DNA from: Amborella trichopoda
Lineage: Eukaryota > Streptophyta > Magnoliopsida > Amborellales > Amborellaceae
Direction of reading: 5' to 3'
DNA: 64,000 nt
Assembly (NCBI RefSeq): GCF_000471905.2
Contig: NW_006499364.1
Span: 1,207,226 to 1,271,225, forward strand
The translations under genes were made by a program, and so were the position numbers. Every line of letters begins with the position of its first letter. The stretch's first letter is position 1. The notes beneath the pieces were generated by a model. That model was not told where the DNA came from. It was given only the letters and a program-made list of their open reading frames with translations, and did no database searches. Below, in pieces: positions 22,590 to 35,100 of this stretch.

Positions 22590-23467
22590 ATTTTGCTGCA
22601 TGATTTCTTTCTTCTTTTTGCTTTGTTGCACCTCCTTTGCTCTTTTTGGGCTTGAGCACTTCTCGATACGTTCTCAAGTGGATAATACCCTAGGCCGTGT
22701 TTAGTCTTGTGACGAGCTGCTGTGGCTTCAATGACTTTGAATGGGGGAGAAAATGCTTCTTCTCCTCTTAACGTTTGATTGGCCAAAGGCTCATACTTCA
22801 TTTTCCTCATCATTTGATGAGTCTGCTCACTATAAATAGTCCAATCTGGAGGGGCTTTGGCCTCCATTGGAGGTGCATTCACTTCAAACCCGACATAGCT
22901 TTTGGTGTCAAGCAAGAACTCCTTCAGATGTTTTGAAGTGATACGCATAACTTCCAATTGGCTCTAGAGACTGCGAACTTCACTTCTTAAGTCCACTAGG
23001 GGATCCCTTTCTTGAGGGTGGGAAAGCTGTCCTTTCTCAAACTGCTCTCCTCCCACCAAACCAGGGAAGTGCAAAACTTGGAGGTGACTATTAATCTGAA
23101 CTGGCCCTGTGGAGGGGCGAGGAACATCCTCTATGCTTATAGCAACTGTGTCTTGAAAAATCTTCCACGGCGGTTGGTGTGTCACTTATGCTTTTAAGAG
23201 TGCAATAGGGACATGCAGGACCTTATTATGATTCGCCGTGTAGGTGACATTTGGAGTCGGGAATTCTATCCCCATGACTTCCTCAATTTCAGAAGTGACC
23301 TCTAGTTCATCTTCCTGCACAAGTAGCTCTGGAATGGAAGAAAAAGGGGAAGCTTCCTCTTTAGGCAAAGATGGAGCTTTTTCGGGGCTAGTGAATAGCA
23401 TGCTAGGGTGAAAGGGAGTCAAATGGAGAATTTTTCCTTCTCTTTCCTCTTCTTTGAACATGTCCAC
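22590..23467 (-). pseudogene. Post-protease polyprotein tail of element B
   Basis: Minus-strand blocks all in one frame (23186-23467, 22964-23185, 22355-22957) separated by stops. Readable landmarks are KVLHVPIALLKA, ERDPLVDLRSEVRSL, SKHLKEFLLDTKS, YEPLANQTLRGEEAFSPPF and ARHKTKHGLGYYP. The last resembles the R-GLGY motif that lies just before reverse transcriptase in many Ty3/gypsy polyproteins. Beyond it the frame runs through Lys/Arg-rich text that is only the reverse complement of the antisense ORF's 3' end. No RT, RNase H or integrase follows. Confidence 0.65.
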
Positions 23468-24335
23468 TAGTGTTCACCTGATGTCCTCAGCATCTTCATG
23501 GCCCGAATATTCTGTCTTTCTTACAGACTTGCAGTCACCATCATTTGGCTTTTGGGGTGACATCGAATCTGTGAAGTAATATTTAGCATCAGCATAGTGA
23601 GCTTCGGCTACGCGAAACGGTCTTTTGTCGACATGGACTATATGTTGTCTCCCTTCTCGACTATACTTGAAGCACTAGTGCAATGTGGATGGAACCACCC
23701 CCTGTGGAGCCACGGGCGTCCGAGAAGGATGTTGTAGGAGGTGTCGATGTCGATCACATGAAACTGAGTGTAGTAGTTTCATTCACCAATCTTGAGATGA
23801 AGGTGGACAATGCCAGCTGCCTTTCTCCTTACAGGTTGAATCCTTGGACTGTGATATTAGTCGGAGTGAGATCTTCAGAACCTAATCCCAACCGATTGAG
23901 GATTCTCCATGGGGTGAGGTTGACTGCTGACCCTCCATCCAACATAATTCGGTTGATGGGCTATGTATGTAATTCACTGGTCACAAAGAGAGTAAAATTG
24001 TGAAATTTTTCTCCCAATCGCAGATCATCCTTTGAGAACGTGATTACCATACATCCACTCAAGATCGATGGGTCCACCTCAATGAGTGCCACTTCAGCCT
24101 CATACACCTCTAGATCGGAAAGGGCTTGGATCAGAGCCATACGATAGTCCCTTGAGAGCGTGAGAGCATCATAGATGCTGAGAAGGGCTGAAAGTTTCCT
24201 TAAGTGTTCCATCACATCATATTTCACCTTTTCATCATCAGCCTTTTGTGGTCCTGGCCCTGCCACTGATTTGGGTTGAGGAGCAGGTTTAGGTGGAGAA
24301 GATTTGCTTTGGCCTACTGGTTGACTTGATTGCAC
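23468..24335 (-). pseudogene. Retropepsin region of element B
   Basis: It opens with KYDVMEHLRKLSALLSIYDA and IQALSDLEVYEAEVALIEVD, the usual pre-protease segment. A stop is followed by PINRIMLDGGSAVNLTPWR (active-site region, 23890-23960), ITVQGFNL with another stop, and in a shifted frame FHVIDIDTSYNILLGRPW, CFKYSREGRQ and DKRPFRVAEAHYAD (23560-23790). At least two stops and two frameshifts. Same order and motifs as 8618-9352. Confidence 0.78.
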
Positions 24336-25455
24336 AACCGGTTTGGTTTGGGTGATGGAGGTTGAGGTTGGGCCTTAAGAGGTGGCTGGGTATGTGGGAC
24401 CAACAACCTCATAGGGAATTAGAGGATGGGTGGAATGTTCAGGGTACTTGGACGAGAAAGGAGCCTAGGGAGCTATAGGATGGGTGGATTGCTTGAAGTA
24501 TTCAGGTAAGGAAGAAGTGATGAACCAGGAAACTCCAAGATGCCTGACTTCTGTGGTGGAGGCTGCAGCATTTTCCCCGATCTCAAGCTTATTTTCCCCG
24601 TGCTGAGTGATGCTCCTAAGATTTGTACCATATGGAAAGCGTCCTGAGAATAGAAGCTCTGCCCCCTTGATTCTCTCAGTCTCTGCTCAAAGTCAAGCTC
24701 AGGGGACCATTGGGATTTCTTTAATTTTAACGTCTTGTGCTTCTTTGAAGAAGATGGCGCTGCTTTGGCTCGAGCCACCAAGGCATCAGCAACGGTTAAG
24801 AATCCAGTTGCCTGAGCTAGCGTCTTTTTCAACCGCCTCCATTGCATCTTGCTTATATTGATTCCTTCAAATTCTCTGTCAAGGGCCTTGAAGTGTCGTA
24901 CCTGTAGGAGAAATAAAAGAGAAAGGATGAGAAGCAGAAGAAGAAGAAGAAGAAGAAGAAGAAGGAGAAGGGTTAGTAGGTGAGGGACTTTTAAGGTCAT
25001 TCCCCTCATCAGGCCTATCTGGGCAGCTTTTTGCGCCATCACCAGAATTCTATGTGTATAGGGAGTCTTCTAGGTCTTTTCCCAGCTTAGACCGTTGGGG
25101 AGTGCTTTTAACATCGCCACCCTCATTGGATGTGCTCCGAGGAGAAGATGGCTTAGGTACATCATCTTGATGGGGTAAGGAAGTGAGGAAGATCGTGCTG
25201 GGGATGAGTCCTGCAAAGTCGGCAATAGGGGAAGAGGCTTGAGAAATTCCTACTCAATTGGCGGTTGAGAAGTCTTGTTTCTCGGGCTAGTAGCCCTTAG
25301 TGCTCGTCTTATCTTGCTTTTCATTGGTAGCGGTTGATTCGTCTCGCTAGATTTATGTACTGCCCTAGCCTGACGAACTGCTTCTTGCCTGAAGGACCTG
25401 AGTCGGCTTCACCCATGATGGACTATATTGAGGGTTCAGCAGGATCTGAGTCATT
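24336..25455 (-). pseudogene. Gag-protease linker of element B
   Basis: The readable block 24473-25042 contains FKALDREFEGINISKMQWRR, VADALVARAKAAP and FHMVQILGASLSTGKISLRS. It matches the broken linker of A. An AGA microsatellite (24934-24965) has expanded inside it and reads as a Leu/Ser run. No enzymatic domain is seen. Confidence 0.55.
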
Positions 25456-27480
25456 TTAACCCAAGACTTGTGCCAGGAGGTCCCCTCGTACTGGTGGAGT
25501 AGCGGTTTGGGGATATTTCTCTGGAATGCTGTAAGACTCTTGACATCCCTGTATTTTCTTCATGATTATATCATGGAAACTTGAGAATTCTCTCAAGTTG
25601 TGGCCCCATATCTGATGGTACGGGCACCAATGGTTCTCAGTTCCCTGAGCGAGGCATCGAGGCTGCCTTGCCGGTTTTGGTGTGATGAGGCTTTCTTGAA
25701 GCATCATGACAAACAGGGCACAGAGGAGGTCAGGTGCTTCATCTTCCACTTGGACTGTTACTACGTGATAGGCTTTTGCCATCCCGAATGCCTTCTTAGC
25801 TCTTCATGCTTTATTTGGCCCTTCTGAATCAGGGTCGCGATAATGTCTTTCAACGTGTGGTAATCATTTGTAGGGTGGTTAATCCTTCGATGGTAAGCAC
25901 AGTAGTTCGCCTAGATATCGAGTTTAGCTTGATCAGGGAACTTGGTCTCTAGGAGCTCGATCATGTTCTGTTTCAGTAACAATCGAAGTAGTGCAGGGAC
26001 CCATTCCTTTTCAAAGGGGTAGACCTTGTTCCTATGGATGGTCCAATAATCATCTCGATTAAGGTTCGCAGGTGGGGGTGCCCGGTTGTATGACTGTTGT
26101 TGCATGCCTGTTTGAGGTGCTTTCGCTGTGTTTACCCCTTTGGAGAGGTCCAAAGTTTGGGAGGGAGCCTTCTTTGGATCGCTTACAGTGACGGCCGCAC
26201 TGATCACTCCTTTTGGTTGGTTGCCTTGGGTATTAGTCTGAAAGCTATAAATGCCCCGATTGTTTCCTGAGCATGTAGACTGTTGTCGTGACCCGCCATG
26301 GTAGCGTGATAGACTTTATATGCAGGCTGACTTGGAGATCCGCTCTAACATGGAAGTCGGATTGGAGGCCTCAACATGTAGAGCGATCTCAAATCGCATG
26401 CTCCGCACATAAGATTGAACCGCTTCCTTCTCAGGCATGGGATTGGGATGGCAAGCGACCAAATTTCTTCACCCCGATATAAATTGATCCACAGGCTCAT
26501 CAAGATCTTGGGTCAAGGTGAGAAGCTCGATGGTTTGAACCTCTCTCTCGACCTCATAGAAATGCTAGTGGAACAATTTCTCCATTTCCGCCCAAGTATG
26601 TACTGAGTATGGGGGAAGCCGAGCATACCACTGGAAAGTCGAGCCATCAAGGGTTTTAACAAACTGACAGAGAAGAAGTCAACCATAAGCCACCGTCTCG
26701 ATATGCTGCTTGGAAGTGGGCGATATGCTGGTCTGGGGAGGTGGTTCCATTGAGCAGGGGATACTTCCCTTTCTTGTAATCTGAGGGAAACGACACCTGG
26801 TCATTGTTTGAAGAGTACAACTTTTAATAAGGCGGTTCACACTATATTCTTAGGATTTGTTTGTTCTTTAAGCTACGGGTCACCATAGCATCGATGTCTG
26901 CCTGTGAGATGGGTGAGGGACATAATTGTCTTGTGAAGCAGAGGGAAGGGGCTGCCTTGGAGGTGTATCATCTGAGTGATGGGAATCGACCTCATGATTA
27001 GCCGGTTGTCGTACGACATCTATGCGATCAAGTTTCTCCATCATTGCATGCACCATGTCTTTAAATTCATTCATGCGCTCCTCTTGAGAGTTGCTAGGCT
27101 CATTTATAACCATTACGCAGACTGTTTCTCCAGGGAGGTCAGTGTTAGCTGCAGTTGAAGGCTTCCGGGCTTGACAAGTTGCACGTGGCAGATTGGTTAG
27201 CAAGGGATCAGCATGCCCCAACTGGACGCGAGTCCTGTATGCCGATCTCGTGAGGACCAGTTCTTGACAGTCTTGGGACCGTGGCTATTGAGTGGCTGGG
27301 TCATCTTCTTCAACACTAACCACAATGCAGGGTTCAGGGATTTATTCTTCAGGCTTTATCATTTGAAGAGGGTATATCGGGTTTAGGTGAAGAGGGTCAT
27401 CACAGCTGATTGCCGCGACGTTCTTGGTTGCCTCCCTGGTCAGAATTTGCAAGCCCTTGTCATGTTTGGCTTTGATGATG
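25456..27480 (-). pseudogene. gag of element B (stops and frameshifts)
   Basis: The order matches element A: an N-terminal RSAYRTRVQLGHADPLL block, EERMNEFKDMVHAMMEKLD (26880-27330), then in the Gag core SPDQHIAHFQAAYRD, QFVKTLDGSTFQWYARLPP and WAEMEKLFH (about 26560-26760, one frameshift, one stop), a KVYPFEKEWVPALLRLLLK block (25911-26207), and a knuckle-like WCPYHQIWGHN with FHDIIMKKIQGCQE (25456-25782). Frames change at least three times. Not functional as it stands. Confidence 0.78.
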
Positions 27481-27689
27481 GACCTCATGCCAGAACTGCG
27501 ATTGAAAATGCGACTGGTCGGCCTTTCTTGTGCAAGAAAGAGCTGTCTTCATTAGGTGAAGCAATGGGTGTGGGGCAGGAACTGGGGTCTTCCTGAGCCG
27601 GGGAGGATGAAGGACTTGAGATTTTCCATAAGGTCTTTGCCTCAAGCTCTCTTATGGGCTTCAGAGACATGACCGAGATGACGGGACTG

Positions 27690-28640
27690 GTTCAAGATGG
27701 TACTCTTAGGGAAGATCTTCGAGTACCAAGGTTGGAGGTGTTTGTTCGACATAGGGGGAGCATGCAAGAAAAGGGTTGACTCATGTCGGTGTCTGAGTCG
27801 AGAGCAAGGGGTTGTGTGTGACGGTGACATGTGTGCGTCCCTTGAAGAAGGATCACAGGTGACTTGGAGGTCAGCCCGGGCTCGAGCAAGTGGTCTGGCC
27901 CTAGGGGGCCGAGCACCATGAGCAGATGTTTGTAAGAGAGTGGTGGAAGCCTGCCCCTTAAAAGGTGCGCTAGTGTGTGCTGAGTAGGAGGATGAGGGGG
28001 TCGTCTTCTATGTACTTGGGTTGGCACAGCAATGACGCTGTCCTGAGTAATGGGATGCAAATGCACAACGTGTGCAGGATCTGGCCTTGGGAGGCCTGAT
28101 CCTGGACGTTGACTGGAGGTAACGTAAGGGTTGCCTAGAGGTGTGGCTCTAGTGGATGACCTACGAGCCTTAGGGTGTGTTCGAGAGGTGGAGGCCCCAG
28201 GGCCTCCACCTCGATGTGTCAGGTCTCTAAGGGTAGAGACTCATGGTGGTACAAGAATGTAGGGGGTAGCCTTGCGGCGACCCACTGAAGCAACGACAAC
28301 TTCCTTGTTTTTTGTAGAAAGGGATTAGGTAGCCTTCCAGCATACCTCGACAATACAACCGACAAGTGACTTGCCGGTGACAAAGTGCATGCTGTGAGTG
28401 GCGGCGTATGTGCCACCGATGCAGGGCACCTCGGTGGAAGTTCCACTAGGGCAATGAGAAGGGGAGTTAGGGACCTTCAAATCCCTCATCACGCCTATGC
28501 AGCTTAAGACCTGGGAGCTAGACACTGGGTCTTTGCTAAAAAAAAAAGGTTGGGAACGAAGTTCGAGGAACTTGTTCCGGGGGGATGCTTGGGAATGCAA
28601 GGATAAAAAAAATCCTGATTCGGATAAACGGGTTAAGAAA
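27690..28640 (-). pseudogene. Leader ORF of element B
   Basis: Blocks at 28325-28600 (SKDPVSSSQVLSCIGVMRDLKV…GTSTEVPCIGGTYAATHSMHF) and 27692-28066 (MHLHPITQDS…PPTQHTLAHLLRGRLPP) match element C (46200-46860) and element A (13009-13790). The middle is frameshifted. Conserved protein-level similarity in three copies argues that this was translated. Confidence 0.55.
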
Positions 28641-29439
28641 CCCAGCAGTCATGTGTTGTGTGAAAATAAAAAAACAAGGAAAAACTAAAAACTAGCCAAA
28701 CAAACAACACGTGTCTAGGGTTTCGGGGGAACCCGGGACTTTGAGATCGCTTTCTCGGGAGCCTCGCTCAGGAGTGTAGGTAGACCAACCGATGAGAGAG
28801 AAATTTAAGGTGGGTTCGAGACTTGGGCTATCTCATGTGGGCGCCTTCTTAGATCACGAAGAAGCCCCACAGTCGTAGAACTGGTTCGGAATCGCCTCTG
28901 TTGGCTTGTATTATCCTATTTCAGCAATCACACACACATGATTAATTTTACAAGACAAATGGACTGAAAGAGACCACACATTGTCTTTGAGCAAATGTAC
29001 ACGGATGTGCATGTCCAAAAGAAGAAAAGTGTAAGAGGGTAAGTAAAATAAGAAGAAAGAGTTAGATTAGAGGAATTTTGACCAGGTGGCGAGACTAACA
29101 CAATAGCTAGATCAGCAAGTGATCGTCCCGGTGTGGTGGCAAGATGGGCACAGTAATTAGACTGACACAACAAAAATACTATTAGACGTCAGAACGATAA
29201 CTAAGACTGGCTCAGCGACAATGCTGCTAGATGATAATACTACCATGGAAATGTTTGTCTCAGCCTGTCATTGTCAAATAAGAGAGAGAGAATAATGAAG
29301 AGAGAGAAAGAGAAACATGCACAGTCCTATTGATGTCTTGCATGTGAGAAGAAGACACGATGACCAATGAGGGAGAAAGGAAAAAGGGAAAAAGGAAAGA
29401 GAAAAGGAAAAGAATTAAGAAGAGAGAGAAAAGAAAGCG

Positions 29440-30190
29440 AGGGAGCGATGAGAGAAAAGATAGGAACGAACATGGACGGCAATAAGCTCCCATTGTCCAT
29501 GACAGAAGGGTATGAAGAGAGAGAAAATATGGGCAGCAATGAGCCTCTGCTGTCAGTGATAAAAGAATGAGAGAAGAGAGAGAAGACATGGACGTTGATG
29601 TGTTTCTGCCATCCATGACAGAAGAATGAGAGAAGAGAGAGAAGACATGGGCGACTATGTGCTTCAGCCGTCCATGAAAGAAGAATGAGAGAAGAGGGAG
29701 AAGACATGGGCGACGACTTGCTTCTACCGTCAAGGACAAAAGAATGAGATAAGCGAGAGAAGAAATGGGCGACAATGTGCTTCCACCGTCCATGATAGAA
29801 GAATGAGAGAAGAGAGAGAAGACATGGGCGACGATGTGCTTCTGCCATCCATGACAAAAGAATCAGAGAAGAGAGAGAAGACATGGGCGACGATGTGCTT
29901 CTGTCGTCCTTAAAAAAAGAATGAGAGAAGAGAGAGAAGACATGGGCGGCGATGTGCTTCTATTGTCCATGACAAAAGAATGAGAGAAGAGAGAAAACAT
30001 GGGGTGATGATGTGCTTCCACCATCCATGACAGAAGATTAAGAGGATAGAGAGAATATGTGCGACGATGTTCTTTCACCGTCCATGACAGAGAATAAGAA
30101 GGGAGAGAAAACATGAGCGACGATGTGCTTCCACCATCCACGATAGACGATTATGAAGAGAGAGAATATGGATGGTGATGTACTTCTAGT
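29440..30190. repeat. Hairpin minisatellite in the element B LTR (about 60 bp unit)
   Basis: About twelve units of a GACATGGGCGACGATGTGCTTC + CCGTCCATGAC + AGAAGAATGAGAGAAGAGAG pattern. CATGG-C-G…C-G-CCATG arms are complementary in many units. Confidence 0.8.
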
Positions 30191-30289
30191 GTCCTTGACA
30201 AAAGGGAAGACATGGAGACTTTGACAGATGCCCAGCCCACCACTCTGGTTAAGGCCTGACTCGCTGTTTGTGTCTCTAAAGAAAGAACA

Positions 30290-30735
30290 CATGATGATAG
30301 GAGATAGACAACACCATGCATGAACAGAGAAGAAGGAGAGAGAACAGAGAGACAGTAAGAAAGAAAAGAGAGAGAAAAGAAATATAAAGAAAAAGAAAGA
30401 AAGTGGATAAAGAAGATCAGACAGTAAATAGGAAAGAAAGATGGACATGAGGATAGAGAAAGAGAGAGATAGAGATAAGGAGAGAAAAAAATAGAGATGA
30501 GAGGAGGATAGAGAAAGCGAGAGATGAGAGGATAGAGAAAGTAAGAGAGAGATGAGAAGAGAGAAATAGCGAGATGAGAGGAAGAGAGAGAAAGAGAGAG
30601 ATAGAGATGAGGAGATAAAAAGAGAGATGAGAGGGGAGAGAGAAAGAGAGAGATAGAGATGAGGAGAGAGAAAGAGAGATGAGAGGAGGAGAGAGAAAGA
30701 GAGAGATGAGAGGAGGAGAGAGAAAATTACCTTCA
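30290..30735. repeat. GA-rich low-complexity tract
   Basis: Runs of AGAGAGA, GAGATGAGAGGAG and AGATAGAGATG. On the transcribed (minus) strand this is a pyrimidine tract directly after the AAG/GTAATTT donor-like site. Confidence 0.85.
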
Positions 30736-32165
30736 TCAAGGATACCAAAAATTTCTTCTCTCTCCTCTCTCTCTCCAAGACGTGCCCACGATTTGAACAT
30801 GAAAACTCTCAAATTTTATTGATGAGTATTGAAAATCAAGGGTCCTCTAACAATTGTGTTTAACATGTACTTCTAGAATTGGGCCCAAACATAGGTGTAT
30901 GCAAAAAAAATACCTAAATTGATAATAATTTCAATTTAATTGAATTAAAAGAAATTCTAAAATTGGGTGCAAAAGGACTATTTTTCCCCTGCTCAATAAT
31001 TTTTGAAATTCCAAAACAATCCCTGTTGGTGCCCTAGAACTTGCGTGATCTTCTGTGGATGATCCGAGGTTTCTATGACGCCCGTTTGACTGAAAGATGA
31101 TTGTTTTCTTGTAGGGCGGGGCATGAGGATTGATTTGATAAACTTTTAGCCATGGATCGTGGCTTTTAAGCCACGATCATGAGACTCGAAATGTGGATGA
31201 ATCTTACAAACTTCGAATCGATAATGTGCTTGTTTCTTGATGTTTTTTTGTGATTTCTTTATTGTATTGCACTAAGCAAGCCGTCACGATCGCGTGGAAA
31301 TAAATGCAGCTCGATTTTGTGTCCATACAAAGATTTCATTGTTTTGAGTTTTTGGCCGAAATTTGAAAATCTAGCGGCCGAAATTTTACAGCAGCTTTGA
31401 TGCCTTCGTGTGTGAAATCCAATCATTCATCACACAAGATTCAGACCAGAGATAGCCTCGGACCTTACGCACATAATGCAATTGGTTTTGTGTCGATTGG
31501 GTATGCGAGCGTCGTGATTTGGCCGCTCGAGCGAAGCGTGCTGCTACTGAATTTTCTACAACTATCTTCACGAATCAACTTCTCTTTAGTTTTTCTCTTT
31601 ACTCAAGTATCGTTATGGGTCGTGCCACATATCAATAGGCTCGTCTTGATGAGTTGGGAGCGATCCGACTTAGAATGAGTGAGATACCTGCCTTTGAAGT
31701 TACTGCTCGGGACTGTGCACATCAGCCTCCTTTAATGGAGATTGGTGTAGGGAGGCCGCATGGGAATAGCGTGCGGCCTGCCTCATTTTGGTGTTTTACC
31801 TATAACTTTGTCTTGGAATGCTTGATTAAGCCAAAAGTTGACCCGTAGGGGTTTTCGATCATGTCGGATCCAATGGCAGGTCATATAGCTGTTTCACATA
31901 CTGAGAATATAGCTCTAGTTACAGGGTCTGTTTCAAAATTCAAGAGGCTAATTTTTTTGAAATTGTTTCTTTGTCTACGCTGACTTAGACATGTTAGATT
32001 GAGACGAAACTTGACAGGTGGCTATTTGGAGTGCTTATGAAGATTTTGACCCATTGTGGGGCAATTCTGATACTGTTGGGAATTTCACTATTTGTTAAGG
32101 CTTTATTGACTAACTTCCTCTTTATTCTGCAACAGGACCAAGGTGTTGAAAAATATCTTCAAACA

Positions 32166-35100
32166 GCAACAAAGGGAGTAGAATCTCAAGGGGCAGTATC
32201 GCTTCACTCCCATAGACCAATGAATAGGAACTAGAGTCAGTAGCACTTCAGGTGTTGGTGTGATAAGCCCACAAGGCCTCAGGAAGCTTCTCGTACCAAT
32301 TTTTCTTTGTGTAGGATACTGACTGCAAACACTACAAAGAGTGTTGTTGAAAATGTCGGCGTAACCATTTATCTAAGGGTGGTACATAATAGAGTACTTC
32401 CACTCAAAACAAAACTGGTCAACCAAGCGATCGATGTGCTAGTTTAAGGACCCAGACTATCTCGGCCAGTTGAGTGCATGGTGGGATAAGTAGAGTGTGG
32501 GTCGCACGGTGATAAAAGGAGAAAAGAGTCACGCAGTGATGGGGCACGCGACAGTGTGTCATAAGATGATAGCTTGCATGGTGATGGTGTTCGCGGCAGG
32601 TAGGCACAGGAGAGGCGCACGACGGTAGGCACACAGTGATGGGAGCATGCGGCAGAGCAAGCGAGCGAGGGGGGAATAGGCATAGTGAAGGCACACGTGA
32701 AGGAGAGAAGCCACGAGCGATGATAGAAGGGGGGTAACGTCGCGTGTACGCGTGAGCTGAAGGATGGGAAACGTCATGTGGGCATCGCTGGCTGAAGAAG
32801 GGACAAGGCGCAACGCATGGCTCTGGTGTGCATGAAGAGTGTTCACCACTTGTCTTGCTTTGGGTGCCACGTATCCTGCTTTAGCTGCCACTTAGCCACT
32901 GCCCCATCTCATGAGTACTTAAGCTACCCCCTCACCCATGCCGGTCATCCTTCCTTCATCTCTCTCTCTCTCTAAGGCAAGGTTGGGAAAGATTGGTGAG
33001 CAGCCATTATTGGGTGGGTGTGAGTTGTGCAAGAAACGTTTGTGAGAAGGCACCATTATTGATCAGGTAAGTTGATCCATCACCATTGCATTGTAGTCAC
33101 AAGGATGCATGAGGATTTATGCATGTGAAATGAGCAATGGAAGTATATGTGATGTAGAAAATTGGGGCTTTTGTTCTATGATGTTGAGAATGAATGTATG
33201 ACTCTTAGATTATGTAACAAATGCATGTTATGTGTGTGCATTGTGAGATAATGGTTGTTATCATATTCCTCACCATGAAATGAAGGTCATGGAATGTGTT
33301 CTTGAGACATGTTGTATGCCATTGTGAAATTCCAAAATTATGTGTGTGCTTGGAAGAGGCTATTGAATAGCCAAATGGTGTCCAATTGGCCTCAAATCAT
33401 AGCCATTGGAAGGATGTATGAGTCTAGTAAAATGTTCGTTTTTTTCCACTGTTGAAATTCTTTACAAAAATAAAGATATATTTCAAAATGAGAAGGTACA
33501 ACACTATTGACTATTTTTCCTGGATTTTTTACTAATGCCACTTTGGTCATTTATTTTAACCAAACCACCGAAGTTAATTTTCTGCCAAACCACAACCATT
33601 TGAAAGATATTTGAATGAGCTAAAATTTTCATGTAGGAACTAGTTTGAAACTCTTTTTAGATTGAAAGTTGTACTTCATTTTATGAAGGTATGTTGCTGT
33701 GGGAAGTTTTGATAAAATCCAAAACTATTACCTTGTTTGGGACGAATTTTTGAACCACAAAATGAAATCCAAATGATTTCAAATTAGATTTGTTATAATA
33801 TTTATGTCTTGGCTCAAACTTTAAATTTGAAACCGTCACAAGTTGCTTCACGGTTTGAGAGTGATAGTGACATGAAGCAGGGTATGTTGCTGTCCCCTAT
33901 GAACCACAGGATACCGCCAGTAAACCCTCATCTCTTTGAACATTTAAAAGGTCAAACTGGCTCTAATTGTCTTCAAACCAATCCCATTTGAAGGATAGTT
34001 ATGTTTAATACAAAATTGGTTTTGGAATTACCTTCAAACTCTAACGGTCTAAATGTTATGACCCTCATGGTGAGTGCATGTCATTGCCCTTTGTGGCAGG
34101 AAATTGAGTAGTAAATCTTAAATAGAATAATGTCATTATTACCATGGTACTGTCATTATGATATTGCTTAATATGATGTACCACTATCAAATGTGATATG
34201 TGAGTAGATACCTATTGTGTGAATTATGGTATCATGCTGCTCATGTGATTTGTAAATAGATACCTATTATGTGAATGATGATATCATGTTGCGTATGGGA
34301 TATGTGAATAGATACCTATTGTGTGAATGACGACATCATGCTGCCTTTGTGATATGTTAATAGATATCTACTGTGTGAATGATGGTATCATGCTGCTCGT
34401 GTGATGTGTGAATGGGCACCTACTGTGTAAATGATGGTGCTGACAGCTACCTGATGGGAAGGGCACCTACTGTGTGAATGATGGTGCGGGTAGCTGCGAT
34501 CTTTCCCTCACTCCCCATGATAGGACAGGAGTCGGGATGTGAATAATAGGGAGGGTCGTGCCCCCGAAATCTATATAGGCACTACACATTGGGTCACCCA
34601 ATGGTAGTGTAATGCTCTCGTCAAAAGGGCATAAGGAGGGGGCCATGTCTTGCAAGGCCACTGCCTATCGAAACCCCAAAGCGGGTTGGGGATGTGTGTG
34701 TGTATGTGAGGGCATTACGAAGTGGGGCACCCACTTGTCATGTCCTCCCTCCTGAATGAGGGTAGAGGTTTTAATTAGCAGGATTTGCTTAACCTGAGAA
34801 ATGAAACTTCTACTTTGGGAGTAGGCTTTGCTAATTCTGAAATTGTGTTATATTGCCCCTACTGTATTGTTAGTAGTGAATTGATTTATGACTCATGTGC
34901 TGCATATTAGACTGCTTCTTCATAGTATCGTTAGAATATTGGAAAGCATATTGGAGGACTCCACTTAGTACTTTGTGAATGTATAGATATATGTACACTG
35001 CATAATGTTATCGCTGTTATACTAGTTGGTATGCAATGGTGTAGATCTGCTTACTAGGATGTTACCTCATTCCATCTTATTTATATAACTATAAAGTGAA

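Larger units (their letters stand above)
16576..32165 (-). mobile_element. Element B: RT-less gag-protease LTR retrotransposon, host of element A
   Basis: A minus-strand element with the same order as A: 5' LTR (28703-32165), leader ORF, gag, retropepsin, post-protease tail, plus-strand antisense ORF, repeat-rich 3' region, and a 3' LTR interrupted by A (16576-17271 plus 1-377, running off the window). Element B must be older than A, and its coding sequence is more broken. The primer-binding site and the first ~55-90 bases of its 5' LTR are deleted. Its 5' LTR ends TCTTCAAACA at 32165, followed by GCAAC as the presumed target duplication. Confidence 0.75.
28703..32165 (-). repeat. 5' LTR of element B (PBS-side end deleted)
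   Basis: Begins abruptly at about 28703-28714 inside the U5 sequence (…CTAGGGTTTCGGGGG…), so the terminal TGGTTAGG and the primer-binding site are missing. It ends ATCTTCAAACA at 32165. It is 3.4 kb against 2.75 kb in A because of the array and GA tract. The TATA region near 30870 is weakened. The donor-like AAG/GTAATTT is at 30730, but the acceptor is mutated (TGCTGA near 28921). Confidence 0.75.

Noticed and set aside
30038-30812. Long minus-strand frames of 130-246 codons rich in Ser and Leu
   Set aside because: They only read the GA/CT low-complexity tract and minisatellite. The composition is that of translated TCTCTC repeats and no copy conserves the frame.
32240-32330. Possible RNase H fragment (frame reading SGVGVISPQGLRKLL)
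   Set aside because: Ten residues resemble the start of Ty3/gypsy RNase H, but the following sequence has stops and none of the expected acidic residues or NN-AEYEA block, so I do not call it.
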